NCBI GenBank assembly: GCA_904066235.2
Contig: CAJFCV020000003.1
Span: forward strand, 5,642,001-5,706,000
Direction of reading: 5' to 3'
Source of the DNA: Bursaphelenchus xylophilus
Taxonomy: Eukaryota; Nematoda; Chromadorea; Rhabditida; Aphelenchoididae
DNA length: 64,000 nt
Part shown: piece after piece, positions 12,672 through 24,377 of the stretch
How the letters are laid out: each line of letters opens with the position of its first letter
How positions within the stretch are numbered: position 1 is the first letter of the stretch
Notes under the pieces: generated by a model
What the model saw: only the letters and a program-made list of their open reading frames with translations
Told to the model about the DNA's origin: nothing
Databases searched by the model: none
Made by a program: the position numbers and the translations under genes

Positions 12672-14035
12672 CTTTACAAATTATGATGATTTTACTTTAA
12701 TCAGAAATAAGCAATTCTTTCCGTTGGGAGAGTGCTAATCCCAGTGAATATAACTTTTAGCTAATCTAAGTTTGAACACCGACGTTTTTATTATTATTTA
12801 CTAAAACATTTTCTCGTAGTAATTTGACAGATATATTAGGTTGGACGGAAAGTTCGTACGATTTTTTACTGCTGCTATTTTTTCTTGCACTGATGGAAAA
12901 AGGCAAACACTAATATATGGTGTTGGTAGCGGACAGGCATCCCTATCTGACAGTACAACCCTCAGCCATCTTAAGCATGTACGAACTGAGAACTTAATTT
13001 AGACATTTACCCATCTTTGGTCTACAAGTAGAGATCCTTGGCTGGTTTGTATAACAAGGTATAATAAGAAACTGTTTTAACACTGCTAAAAAGCTTCCTT
13101 TTGATGCTCTTAATATGCGTGAAGTAGTCGGGGATTAAATCAAAACATAGCCAGAAAACTTGACTTTAGCAAGACCCACCAAGTTTGAATATATTTTACA
13201 ACAGTCGCTTGTCGATGTATTCCTATGGGTCTAACTATGATATGCCAAAACTAAAGACACTTCCTTACACTTAGCTACCTGTCCTTAGCCAATGTATATA
13301 TAGTACACAAATATGAGGGAATATACAACATTTTCAGACAAACATTTTTAAAGATTTTTGAGCTTGGAATGCAAAAACGACTTTTACTTCTCATTTTTGA
13401 CTAAGGAGTTAACTCCAAAAAGTTTAGGAGTAAATCGCTAAACCACTTGCCATGACACTCACTTTAAAAGGCAAAACCGATTTTGGGTGATTCTTTAATT
13501 TTTTCGAGGTGGATACAAGATCGGTTCCCTGCCCTACCAGTCGCTTTCCCACCTCCCGTTGTGAAAATTTCCCTCTTCCAAAAAGAAATGGAGACCTTGG
13601 GAAACTTCTTTTTAGCTCCTTCGTCTTCTTTTCCCGGGAAGTAAATTTTGGGTTTGCCTTTCTTTTCGTTTCTTCGTAGTAATGGCAATACTTCCTTTAA
13701 AAAACTAAATTTAAAACAAATTCAACTTTTTTTCTGAAAATGTTGTATCTTCACTCTCATATGACAAGAGATCGGCTCAAAAAATAAACCATTTATCATC
13801 CTATTAAAGCATCCACATATCTTATGAATTAAAAAAACGTTTGTATTGTGAATAAAGCTGTTTTTGAATGGAATCAATTACGATACACTGTTTGACGAAA
13901 CCGGTAAATTCAAGGGCTATAATCGTTAGCCAAAAGGATTACCAAGCAATTTTAGTTAGAGATTTAGCCGTTTCCGATTGGCATCGGAATTCTGTTGCTC
14001 GAATAATTGTGAATTTTACATAATAAAACATAATC
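12672..14035. other. Intergenic, one possible mariner remnant
   Basis: AT-rich non-coding sequence. A mariner-like terminal motif lies near 12837 (separate entry). The frame at 13464-13688 (minus) is Lys/Gly-rich without a motif. Nothing else supported. Confidence 0.5.
12837..13005. mobile_element. Possible degenerate mariner-type MITE
   Basis: TTAGGTTGGACGGAAAGTTC at 12837 resembles mariner terminal repeats (TTAGGTTGG start) and follows a TA. A weaker inverted partner containing GTACGAACT lies near 12978. No transposase frame is present. Assignment rests on the terminal motif only. Confidence 0.35.
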
Positions 14036-14372
14036 GGGTTGTTAAGTCGTCAACTTGACGCGTCGGTCACGTTGTCAAATTGCCGCCATTTTCGTCATAC
14101 CAAATTTCTCTGTCATTTTGATTGTCAAATTGAACTTTTTTTTAAAAAATTTTTGAAATTTCTGCTAAGAAATCGTAAGAATAAAATTTTTTTAGGCACT
14201 AAATTGCTCCTTGTGGTCTTACCAAAAATATTAACGGTATTCATTATAGTCTATGTTAAACTCGCATGTGAAAGCTTTGTATCTCAGAATTCCTAATTTT
14301 GCCAAAATGACGAAAATTACGGCAATTTCATTTTTACGTAATTTTGAAAAATTCTGTCAAATTAACAACCCT
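14036..14372. mobile_element. MITE with GGGTTGTTAA terminal inverted repeats
   Basis: The ends GGGTTGTTAA (14036) and TTAACAACCC (14371) are perfect inverses. Inside, GCCGCCATTTTCGTCAT near 14080 pairs with ATGACGAAAATTACGGC near 14307, and several GTCAAATT motifs occur. No coding capacity. About 337 bp and hairpin-forming as a whole. Confidence 0.75.
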
Positions 14373-14793
14373 AACACATAATTTGAAATTTTATAAATAT
14401 TTTTTGCATATTCAAAACACGATCCGAAGAAATAGTCTGATCCATTCGAGGTTGGAACCCTTCCGTCATTCTGCTTTTTGTTTGTTTTCATCCAAATTAT
14501 GACGGTGTGAAAGATCAAGGGCGCGCATGGAAGAGCAATGGCCAAGAGACGGGATTTGGGGACACGGATCCCTCCCTTCCCCTCAGGCCAGAGAGGGAGG
14601 AACGCAAGGAAAGCGGCTGTTAAGCGATAAAAAACACAAAATCAAAAAAAAAGATCTCCCTGTCCTGATCCTGCAGAAAAGTCTCCTGCTTGGCCCATTT
14701 TTTGGCTTTCATGAGAATTTGAGAGGATTCATCGACTCTTAATTTATTGATTATTATTCGAATCCATGGATTGAGAACGAACGATTATTGATT
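14373..14793. other. Presumed promoter and 5' region of the CKYRxSCY gene
   Basis: No gene or repeat seen. The frame at 14527-14742 has no motif. Confidence 0.4.
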
Positions 14794-17700
14794 ATGTGGT
14801 GGCAGTGCTTCATTCTGCTCGGTTTGACAGGAATTTGTCTTGGAACAGGTAATGTTTTGATGTAATTCTTTATTTATTTCTGTCTTTTCAGAGAGAAATA
14901 CTGTTGTTTTGCTTGGATCTGACACCCAGAACCAGTTTAAGCGAGTACTTTTGAATCTTTTAGTTTCCGAAATCGACGATTCTCTTGATTGTAAGTTGTT
15001 TGGCTCGGTTCTTTCCCAATACAATCTTAGTGTCATATGTCGTTGTCTCCGTGAAGTCTCCAAAATTGATGGATTTGGACGTACTTTGACACTAAAAAAT
15101 CCAGTTTTCCTTGTAATTTGATGCCGATGTTGCATTTGCTTGACTAAAAACAAAAAAACAAGTCATTCTTTTTTGTATATTTTTGTGCTTTTGGAATTTT
15201 AATTTTGATTTAATTTAAGACAATGGCTACAGTTTTGTTGTGTATCAAAACGAAAGGAATTCTGATCACCTGCGGTCATTGGAGTCGCCTTTTATCCGAA
15301 GAATTCCCATTGATTGCGGTCAACTTACAGTAATTCTGGCCACAAAGGGCACTGATCAAATGAGCTTAGAGGAGATTCGATTGTTTACTGAGATTATCTA
15401 CCAAATAAATGGCGGCATTGCGCTGATTAATGCCGGTAAGGGTTGCCGAGTTTTTAATTATGAATTCTTTTTAAATCCTTGACTTTGTCTTCCCTTTAGG
15501 CTCTCAGAACGTTCTTACCCAAACTGTGATCGAGCAGAGTGTTTTCTGCTGGGGAACCGCCAGAATTCGAGCAGATTTGGCAGTTGGAGAGCATCAAGTG
15601 CAACTATGCAATGGAATCAAGGCCTCAGAGCTTTCCATTCTGGATAGCCGAATGACTCCCTTGCATGAGCACGTTGATGAAATCGCCCTTCCTTCGATGA
15701 TCCAACATCGCTTCTGGCCAAGCATGTTTGCTTCCGCCGAACCAGCTAATCAGAAGGCCAAATCCAAACATACAGATCAGCCAAACGCTCGGAAGGAAAG
15801 GATTTATGGAAAAGACAAGAAAAAGGCATCGTCTGACGGCCAACAGCACGTAGAATATAAGAAGGAAGAGAAGAAGATTGAGAGGAAAATAAAGAAAGAA
15901 AAGCCGAAGAAACAGGAAATCAAAGAAGAAAAAGTCGAAAAAGTGGAAAACAAATTGGATTGTAAGTACAGAAAGAGTTGCTACGAAGGAAAGGAACCGC
16001 CCACTGCTGAAGAAATAAAAAAACAACATACGAAGAAGGTTACTAATACAGTCAGCACCCATGTTACGGTAAATCAGCAGGCTTCAGAAGTCGACAAGAA
16101 GTTGGAATGTAAATACCGGACCTCTTGTTATAAAAATAATGGGATCCAGCTGTCCGAGGCCAACGAGAAAAAGGCTCATCAGCATATTTTGACATCAAAA
16201 CACGGGGAGGTAGTGCACGCTCAGACGAAAGAAACATTAAAAGCCGCAGCTGAGAAGGCGATTAAAGATGTGAAGAGACAAGAGAAATACGCAAAGGAAC
16301 ATCCAGCTGAACCCAATTACGAGACAGTCTTAAGAGAAAGCCATCGGAAGTTGAAGAGTAAAGAAGAATGCAAGTATCGAAAGTCATGTTATGATACAGG
16401 GATTCTGACAGAAGATACGATCAGAGGCATTCAATCGTCTCAGGCAGCTATCCCTCAATCACACACTCATATTGACGTCAAGGACCTAAAAGAAGACGAA
16501 GTAAAATTGAAATGTAAATATCGGAAGAGCTGTTACGAAACGGGAAACATTGATATTGATGACAAAAGACCTAATCCCCCTCCAGTTTATATCCCGCCGG
16601 AAGAGAAACGTCACGTCAATATTGAGGAATTGAAGGAAGATGATAAGAAATTGAAGTGTAAATACAGAAAGTCATGCTACGAAACTGGGGATTTGGATCC
16701 TGAGGTTATCAAGGCCGAGCAAAAGAAGTATGTGGAGCCCCGTCGAAGCGAAGAGTTCCACAAACTAGATGTCATGGACAAAAAACTCAAGTGTAAATAT
16801 AGAACATCTTGTTACGAAAGCGGAGTGTTGCCGGATTTGGATGCGAATTACGTGGAAGTGACGATCGAAAAGCCCGCGGCCGAACAAAACGGTCATTACA
16901 GTAAAGAACTTCGCTGCAAATACAGGAAATCTTGTTATGACACGGGCCATCTCAACGTCGAGAACGAACAGGAAACCCAAATTCTCAACCATGGTGAGCC
17001 CGTCCCAACTTCTAAGGCCGAGCTAAAATTACGTTGTAAGTACCGGCCGAGTTGTTATCAAAAATTGGCACAGGAAGCGGGGGAGTATGCGAATTTGATT
17101 GAAGGAAATGAAGATGACGAAAGTGATGAAGAGGAAGAAGAAGAAGATAGACAGGATGTGGAGGCGATTGTGGAGGAACCAGAGGACGAAGATGAAGAAG
17201 CAGAGGAAACGGATAATGATGAAGGGCCATTAATAGTCGAAATTGAACAGAATGAAAAGGAAGAAGAAACGCCCGAGGAATCTGATGATACTCAAGCTGA
17301 AGAGGAAGTGAAGGAACCGGAAAACTCAGACGTTACTTTAGCATCTTCAACCAAGAAATCAAAGAAGTACAAGGTAGAGCCAAAAATCGAGGGCGAACAA
17401 GTTCCAGAAAGACCAGAACACATGAAATTAAAAGAAAAGAAAGCTCCGGCTGAAGAAAAAGTGGAGGAAGAAAGACCAGCCAAGAAAGACGTGGAGAGGA
17501 TGAAGAAGAATCCAGATAAAAGGTTTGTCAGCAAATTCAAAAAAGTGGGAAATTATGAGAAGCTCCCAAAAAATGAAGATGAGGAAGAAGAACACGTTGA
17601 CGAAGAACTGAATGATGTGCCTCAAGAAGATGAGGAAGAGGAAGAAGAAAACAAAGAAGAACTTAATGAAGTGCTTCAAGAAGATGAGGAAGAGGAAGAA

Positions 17701-18504
17701 GAAGTGGAGCCAACACCAGCATTTGTTGCCATTACACAAGACGAGGACAAAGATTCAGAAGGTGGAGAAGAAGGGCAACAAAATTACAATGATGACGAGT
17801 TTGCTCGACCTGCCGACCCGCTGCAGTGTAAATACCGGAAATCATGTTATCGTACTGGAGTTCTTGACTTGAGCCATGTTCCCGTCTATATTAATCCTTC
17901 AGAGACTTCTAAATCCTCTAAAAAATGGGAGGAATTAAAAGAATCGGATAGAAAATTGGCCTGCAAGTACCGTAAACACTGTTATGACGCGGGAGTTCTG
18001 TCGGAAGAGCATCTGGAGCAGCCTACTGTATCCCATAAATATGATGACGGGGAGGAGAAAAGCGAAGCTGACCGTAAATTGGAGTGTAAGTACAGAAAAT
18101 CATGTTACGACGAGAAGAACGAGAAATCTCATAAATCAGATGAAAGAAAGGGCAAAGGCCATAAAACGCCTATGCTAGTGGTAGATAACGTTCAAGAGAA
18201 ACCAGACCATGATGACGACAATGACAAGGACGACGACACGGACGACGAGAAACCCGAAAATAAAACTGTCGACCCGAATTCAATCCCCAGAGAGGCTAGA
18301 TTGATATGCAAATATCGACATTCGTGTTACAGTAATGTTGAGGAGGTAGTGACAACCAATCCAAAGATGGCTATGAAAATGCGTGGGGAGAAGTGCAACA
18401 CGTATTGGAAGTCATGCAGAGACAAATTGGGCCTTCCTGTTATTGAGAGGGCGCCCGTCGATAAACAAGGACGGAAACTCTGCCGGAAGACAAAGAAGGA
18501 GTAA
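14794..18504 (+). CDS. Secreted CKYRxSCY-repeat protein, 1124 aa, family unrecognised
   Basis: Exons 14794-14848, 14892-14990, 15220-15435 and 15500-18504 total 3375 nt, each junction phase 1. A signal peptide is likely (MWWQCFILLGLTGICLG). Residues about 20-205 form a domain I do not recognise (ERNTVVLLGSD..., with FCWGTARIRADLAVGEHQV). From Cys278 to about residue 1070 there are twelve copies of CKYR(K/T/P/H)(S/H)CY, commonly preceded by (K/R)L and followed by a (D/E)TG turn; a thirteenth, degenerate copy (CNTYWKSC, Cys1089) ends the chain. Spacers are Lys/Glu-rich. Between repeats 8 and 9 (about 640-895) lies a strongly acidic block with EEEEEED runs. Each repeat has C-x6-C spacing that could form one small disulphide. 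Possibly an extracellular matrix or secretory-granule protein; that is a guess. A MITE lies in its probable 3' UTR. Confidence 0.88.
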
Positions 18505-18591
18505 TCACCACTTCGATAGAATATAACTACTCTTTCAGTATGACATTACACTTGTTACAGGTCATTTTATATTATAATAGGATCCTAAATA

Positions 18592-18788
18592 CTGGTCGCA
18601 GAAAAAAGTCCTGGGAATCTTCTGCTATGTACTCTGCACTGTGCATGAACCCGAAAAGTGCTTTTGCACAGTGCAATTTTCTTGTTTTTGCCTTATTGTC
18701 GCGCGCGATTCCTGCTACAAATCAACTTTTCGGAGCGCGACGGAATTTGGGGGCGCGAGAAATTCCCTGGACTTTTTTCCGCGACTAG
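18592..18788. mobile_element. TA-flanked MITE, GCACTGTGCA group, copy 1
   Basis: Begins CTGGTCGCAGAAAAAAGTCC and ends in its near inverse (GGACTTTTTTCCGCGACTAG), flanked by TA on both sides (18590-91, 18789-90). The interior has TGCACTGTGCATG and TTTTGCACAGTGCAAT palindromes. It is the inverted sister of the element at 19764-19957. It lies 88 nt after the stop of the CKYRxSCY gene and before AATAAA at 18885. Confidence 0.85.
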
Positions 18789-18884
18789 TAGTTGTGTCTC
18801 TCATTTACGTTTTCTTTTTCTTGTCTTTTGTAAAATTATTTTCACTCGCACCGATTCAGTTGGTTACAGTATTCTTACTCTGAA

Positions 18885-18890
18885 AATAAA
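18885..18890 (+). terminator. Candidate poly(A) signal AATAAA
   Basis: First AATAAA after the CKYRxSCY gene stop. If used, the MITE at 18592-18788 is inside the 3' UTR. Confidence 0.4.
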
Positions 18891-19763
18891 AATAAGGATG
18901 AAAAAAGTATAAGCGTATTCAACGGTTGGTCTCAAGGGATTGGAAGTCTCTGCTATCGGCGATCGTTTATCTGCACGGCATGACGTGTATCCATATGGAG
19001 ATGTATGGAAGGAGTATACCCTGGAGGCCGGATATTTCGGAACATACGCGGTATGGTTTTGAGGTCAGTAGTTTGCAAGATAGATGCATCATGACCCTAA
19101 ATTGTTGATTGGAGGGTTCTGTCTGCTCTTTTCTTATTTTCCAAAGGTCTATTAGGTTCATTGCCTAAGGGAAATTTACCAGATAATGGGCCAAATATCC
19201 AAACTATTCCGAAGTATGTAGCATAGGCCAAAAACACCCATTCCACATTCCCTGAGGCCTTTAAGTTAACAAACAGACTTCTCCGAGTTTAATATGCAAA
19301 TCGCCAAAATACGAGGCCATTATCTTTACACTTTACTCAGACAAATAAATAAATAATCGTTAATTAGGTTGGAACATCAAATAATTGTTTATTTTCTGTG
19401 CCGAAGCGTCTCTCCAAAAATATTGAGAACAAGGATAAGGTCGCATCAAATCTACACAAATACAGACCGGAGAATACGATAATTGGGACTTGGATTAGGT
19501 ACATTATTTGGGACTGGTGAAGCGGCTGAGAGTTAGTTCAGGTACTCCTTGGGATCTCGTTATTGCCCTATGTTTTCTGGTAAGCCCGTTTGTTCGGAAC
19601 GATGTATATCTTCAAATGGTTCTGAAAAAGGACAGGATAAGATGATTTGCATGCAAAATGGGATTGAAAAGCCTTGAGTTGCCCGACGAAGAATTTTATT
19701 ACATGTCGAGAACTCTATGAATTCATAGAATTCGAATAACAAAATGTCTGGCGACTGGAAATA
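18891..19763. other. Intergenic, nothing supported
   Basis: No coding frame with a motif. TTAGGTTGG near 19365 again resembles a mariner terminus but has no partner that I can see. On the minus strand AATAAA at 19700-19695 could serve the neuropeptide gene to the right. Confidence 0.4.
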
Positions 19764-19957
19764 CTAGTCGCGGAAAAAAGTCCTGGGATTTTCTCGCGCC
19801 CCCCAAACTCCATCGCGCTCCGAAAAGTTGATTTGTCGCGGGAATTGCGCGCGACAATAAGCCAAAATCAACAAAATTGCACTGTGCAAATGCACTTTTC
19901 GGGTTCATGCACAGTGCAGAGTCGCAGAAAAATCCCAGGACTTTTTTCCGCGACTAG
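19764..19957. mobile_element. TA-flanked MITE, GCACTGTGCA group, copy 2
   Basis: Ends CTAGTCGCGGAAAAAAGTCC and its inverse, TA duplicated at 19762-63 and 19958-59. The interior contains GCACTGTGCA and GCACAGTGCA. Opposite orientation to copy 1 at 18592. It abuts the predicted stop codon of the neuropeptide gene (19962-19960). Confidence 0.88.
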
Positions 19958-19959
19958 TA

Positions 19960-20679
19960 CTATGCCAAAGGACCCCGGAAAGCGTAAGCTGGAAGGAGGA
20001 AGCGACAGAAAAGTGAGAACACAGGGATCTAATCAGATCCCCTGAAACTACGATACCCAACCTGCTGTCTGCTTGCTCTTCCAGCATTCGCTTTTCTTTG
20101 GATTCGTCGCTAATCGGGAAACTGCGACCACCAGCCCGCTTGGTTTGGTCAACATACCAGAAGTAGGGATCATAGTATTTGGGTTGGAACGCCCGACCGC
20201 CCGCTCGTTTCATCTCTGTAAGATAGTACGGTACGTAGTCAGCCTTCTTTTCGTAGCTCAGCGGGAAGCTGGGCGCATACAGCGAACCGTAATTGAAGCC
20301 CCCATAGAAGGAACGGCCCCCGCCTCGCTTGTTCAGAAGATAGTAGTTACCGCCATTGAAGCCGCTGAAGGCTCGTCCACCTCCACGTTTGTAATCAATC
20401 GGAGCGAAAGCACGCGCTCCTCCTCGCTTAACGTCCACGGGAGCAAAGGCACGAGCTCCTCCCCGTTTGTCATTGAACTGGAAGGCCCGGCCTCCGCCGC
20501 GTTTGTCATCTGTGTTCAGGAATGCCCTTCCACCTCCTCTTTTGTCTTCTTCATCTGCAAAATTTAATCATTAAGATTGTTTTCAATATTCAAACATAAA
20601 AGTTGCTTTCTCTTACTTAATTCGGCATCTTCAAGATTCTGAACAAATGATGCACCATAGACAATTTGTGTAAGGATAC
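19960..20679 (-). CDS. nlp-21: Neuropeptide precursor with GGxR(A/S)F peptides, NLP-21-like
   Basis: Minus-strand exons 20679-20617, 20554-20057 and probably 19988-19960. Exon 1 here encodes the end of a signal region (ILTQIVYGASFVQNLEDAEL); the start-codon exon lies upstream and I could not place it. The middle exon is a run of KR-separated peptides: GGGRAFLNTDD, GGGRAFQFND, GGARAFAPVDV, GGARAFAPIDY, GGGRAFSGFNGGNYYLLN, a long GGGRSF peptide, an AGGRAF peptide and AGGRSFPISDESKE. GG(A/G)RAF peptides ending in a GGGRSFP form are characteristic of C. elegans nlp-21. The last exon (acceptor CCTTCCAG) adds nine codons and stops right beside a MITE. An alternative donor at 20062 would read into the MITE, so the C-terminus is less certain than the peptides. 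Confidence 0.87.
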
Positions 20680-23600
20680 CTGAAATGAAAGGGGTTACTG
20701 GTTGCGGGTATGGCGGGTAACCCAATAACTTAAATGAGTTCCGTAAATACTTTATGCTGCTCCCATTTTGGAATCAAATTTCTGAGAAACTGAAACTGTT
20801 CTCCGATTATACGGTCCCTCCCCCTCTGTTTCTTCAGCGCCAAATCCCCAATGGCTATATATCGGGAATTGGGAGGAATTCAGCCAAGACATTCCACGAA
20901 AAACAAATCGCCGACCGAACCGAACCTCAGGGCATGAAACCGTTCCTGGGGAGAATTAATTTGCATCGGTCTCGTGGTTTCATTACACTCCCAAGATTTG
21001 ATTTATTCCGAATACCATGGTAAAAGAAATGATTGATGACTACAGCTGTACTATTTATGGACAACATGTGCAAGTTGTGAAAAAACAAGGAACTGCCCTT
21101 TTCCCATGTCATATTTACTGAGGGAAAGTGATTTTGTCATCCGAAATAGACTCATTCAAAGTTCAGAATATTTGATTACGCAACTGAATAAGCCTGTCGG
21201 AAGTTATTCGCGCCGTAAGGAACGGGGAAATTACCATGCAATAAAGCCCCATTCTCATGTTTTTGCATTAAAGTTATCGTTTTCCGAGGAACTACTGATT
21301 TGTCACATTATCGGCATCCGCTATCAGATTCCCGTTTTGTTTCGAAAAGAACAAAAACGCGGTATGTTAAGGAGGGGGATGAATACGCATTGTTAAGTAG
21401 TACCCGAGGGATCTTCATGACAACTTTTGTTTCTAAGGGCCACGAGAAAAGATGGAATGTGACCCCAAAAGAATGTGGCCAAGCTTTGATCTACAAGTTG
21501 ACGTGATTCAGTGGCTTGGCTTTGGAATTCGGAAAGCTATTTCTTGGTTCTTGACGTATGGTTTGTTCAAATTGGGTCAACAACAAATCCTGTTACACAG
21601 GCCCGTCAGCTTTTTTAACACGATTTCAGTCCCAGAAATTGACATAAAAATGCGAATTTCGATAGCTTCGTCATCAACAAGTCTACTTGTGTCTGCCATG
21701 AAAAGATTCCTTCTTCAAAAGGATAGCAAAAAATATTTCAAAAACAGAGATGTTTCCGGATTGACGCGGTAATATTCATTATTTTTGGATAAAAAAACGG
21801 AACTCATAAATCAACAAACCCGATAGCGTACGAGCATAATAAATGGCCGTAACCAAAACTGTCGATTCGAAAAGAAAACGTCATCCATTAAAGCCCATCA
21901 ACTTACCGAACAGGGAAACCCAAAGGAAGAGGTCAATCGTCCTTACTCCTAGATTCATAATCGACGCAATTTTACAAACAACGCCTGGCCAGCTTCGGTC
22001 TGTGGCCACAATACTGAAGCCAAGTTCGCTGACTTTTTCGCGTCCCTTCTTGACTCCGCCCCTCGGCCGAGTCCCCACCAATCGCTCTCCGTTCGGCATT
22101 GGCTTCTGAGTGACGTCCATTGTTCCAGAAGCCCGGAAACCTTGTTTTCTTTGCAAGTTGGCTTTGAACATGACGCGACAAGTGTTTCTCACTCAACTTA
22201 ACTTAACTCGCTTTTTTGACGCACACTCGGCCCTCATTGTCTACATCGAGAAGTTGTCTGTTACATCAGAGCATTCAGAACAAAGTTTTGTCATACTAAA
22301 AGGTCATAAAGTTCAAGTCGTCGTCTCTGGTTATCGTGTAGATAAAGGGCATGAAGCTTGATTTTATCACAAAAATTATCATTCGAGATGACATATCTTG
22401 AGAATATGACACTACATTCCTTTGTGTACCCAGTTTCTTTTCCAAACAGAGCTGACCGCCTTTCCCACGGTCCACGTCAGTTCACAAAACGCTTAACAAG
22501 TAAATATTTATCAATTTCCTGGAGCCCACCAAGAAACTTCACTTGGAAACTGAAGATAATTAACCGGAGGGCTCAATTTAGAATTGAAAGAAGTAGGTTT
22601 CGAACATAAAAAGAAAGCTCCTTGAGGCCTGGCCTAACAAAACTAATTTTGCTTCGGGAGGGCTGGATGACGTTCATGTTGTTATAAGTGTCTGTAATTG
22701 GGTTTTGATTCGGCAAGTTCAATCCTGTGGGAGGCCAAGACATCTGCGAACATGACCTTTTCATACATTTCAGCTTGCAAATACTCATCTAATTGCGTGT
22801 GAATCGGCATCCAAATATTACCGTTTACTCCTTCCATTGACTGGAACACCATTGGATGCCAATAAAATAATTTGAACCCATTCTTTCAGCGCTTTGACCT
22901 TCTCTTAGACCACGAAATTGAAACTCCGGAAACGCCAAAATTGTAAAACATCCGGGAGATCCGGAAAAAACAACTGAATCCGTTTACCGTTTATGTGATG
23001 ACAAAAGAAAATTACAGAGTCTTGCAGAATTTGGATCTCTTTTTTAAACTTTTTTTTTTTTAAACTGCCATTAAAAAAGGAACTTTTTGGATTTATTTTA
23101 GTTTAAAACGGGTGGATGACTAACAAAAATAAAATTGACAGGAACTCTGGAATCAGTGCAGAATGAGCTCAGCGTCAGGGAAGATTGTCAACGTCTTATT
23201 TCGTCCCTCGAAGAGGCGAAATTCCGGAAAATGGGAGGGGGCGCTGAGATCAGCGCCGAGGAGAGCCGAGATTTGGAGATAACAATCAACCTGAAGAAAT
23301 TATTTTTTCCAATTTCTCTCGAAAAAGGTGAGACATTGCGGGCTTAATCCACGACCTTATAGCATCATGGTAAACAAGCGTATCAGGCCTCTTTTTACTG
23401 CCATCCTCGACCTTTACGAATGCAAATTTCCATGCGAAAAGAGCCCCCAAAAAAGATCTTGGTCACCGGTTTTATTCCTGCACTTCAAAAACGGTCTTTT
23501 AAGGGGACGATACCGTGAATACAACGCGCCGTATTTAAATTAGACAATTCAAGTAATTCAGTCGGGTATTCTCTTTCGTGCCATTCAATTCCCGTTGTTC

Positions 23601-24377
23601 AGCGACTTTGAAGAACTTGAAAGGGGAATATGCTTGTGATTGTGTTTACCTATTTACATAATCGTTGATTGTTTTGTATAAACAGGGGCATTGATCTTCT
23701 TCCTTCTTTTTCACTTCTTCGAAATTCTTTTTGGATTCTATCTAGATTATTTTTGATGACTAATAATTAATTTTAAGCAGATGGGTGTGACAATTTAAAA
23801 CACCAAACGATTTTTTTCATTCGCTGGAGCTTCATACCATTTACAGAAATTTTCGTCCACTTGAAAGTGACGAAGGACCTTGTAAATAATCCCTTAACAC
23901 TACTTTTATCCACTCGAGAATGCTTGGTTCATGGCCTGAACGCTCTCTTGAGGAGGATCTGACGCCCCTTCCACAAACAAACAGCGTCCACTATAGTCCA
24001 GAAAGTGTTGGTCATGTTGCGAGATATTTTATCACCCTTAGGCTGGGCTTTCGGATAGTTACTTTTATTCGGGGGATCCTACTATTTATCTAAATAATAA
24101 GTAAATGCAAAATAGAGTCCATTTTAATTTAGTATTTATCCGTCTTCAAATCAAGCATGATTTTTAATTTAAACACAAAGTTTCCCCTCGGCTTGATATG
24201 ACATAAACCTGGATCAATGCCTCCCCTTGCAACGAACGTGACCTCGCGTTTTAATACCATTTAGAGGACAAAAGAGATGTCGCACCCTTAAAGCCGTGTT
24301 CCCTCGTTTCAGGATCATTTCATTTCTGTTTGTTGAATATTGTTGTTTTATAATTGGTGACATGACGAATTGAGGAG
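20680..24377. other. Long intergenic stretch without supported genes
   Basis: The first exon of the neuropeptide gene and its promoter should lie in the left part. Frames at 21106-21396, 21452-21772, 21843-22109 (+) and 21881-22192 (-) lack motifs and plausible splice context. A poly-T/poly-A rich patch lies at about 23040-23090. No repeats or RNA genes that I can support. Confidence 0.45.

Noticed and set aside
15625..16062. Phe/Leu-rich open frame antisense to the CKYRxSCY gene
   Set aside because: It is the complement of Lys/Glu-rich codons; no start context, splice sites or motif.
17428..17739. Phe-rich antisense frame over the acidic block
   Set aside because: Complement of GAA/GAG/AAG repeats, a composition artefact.
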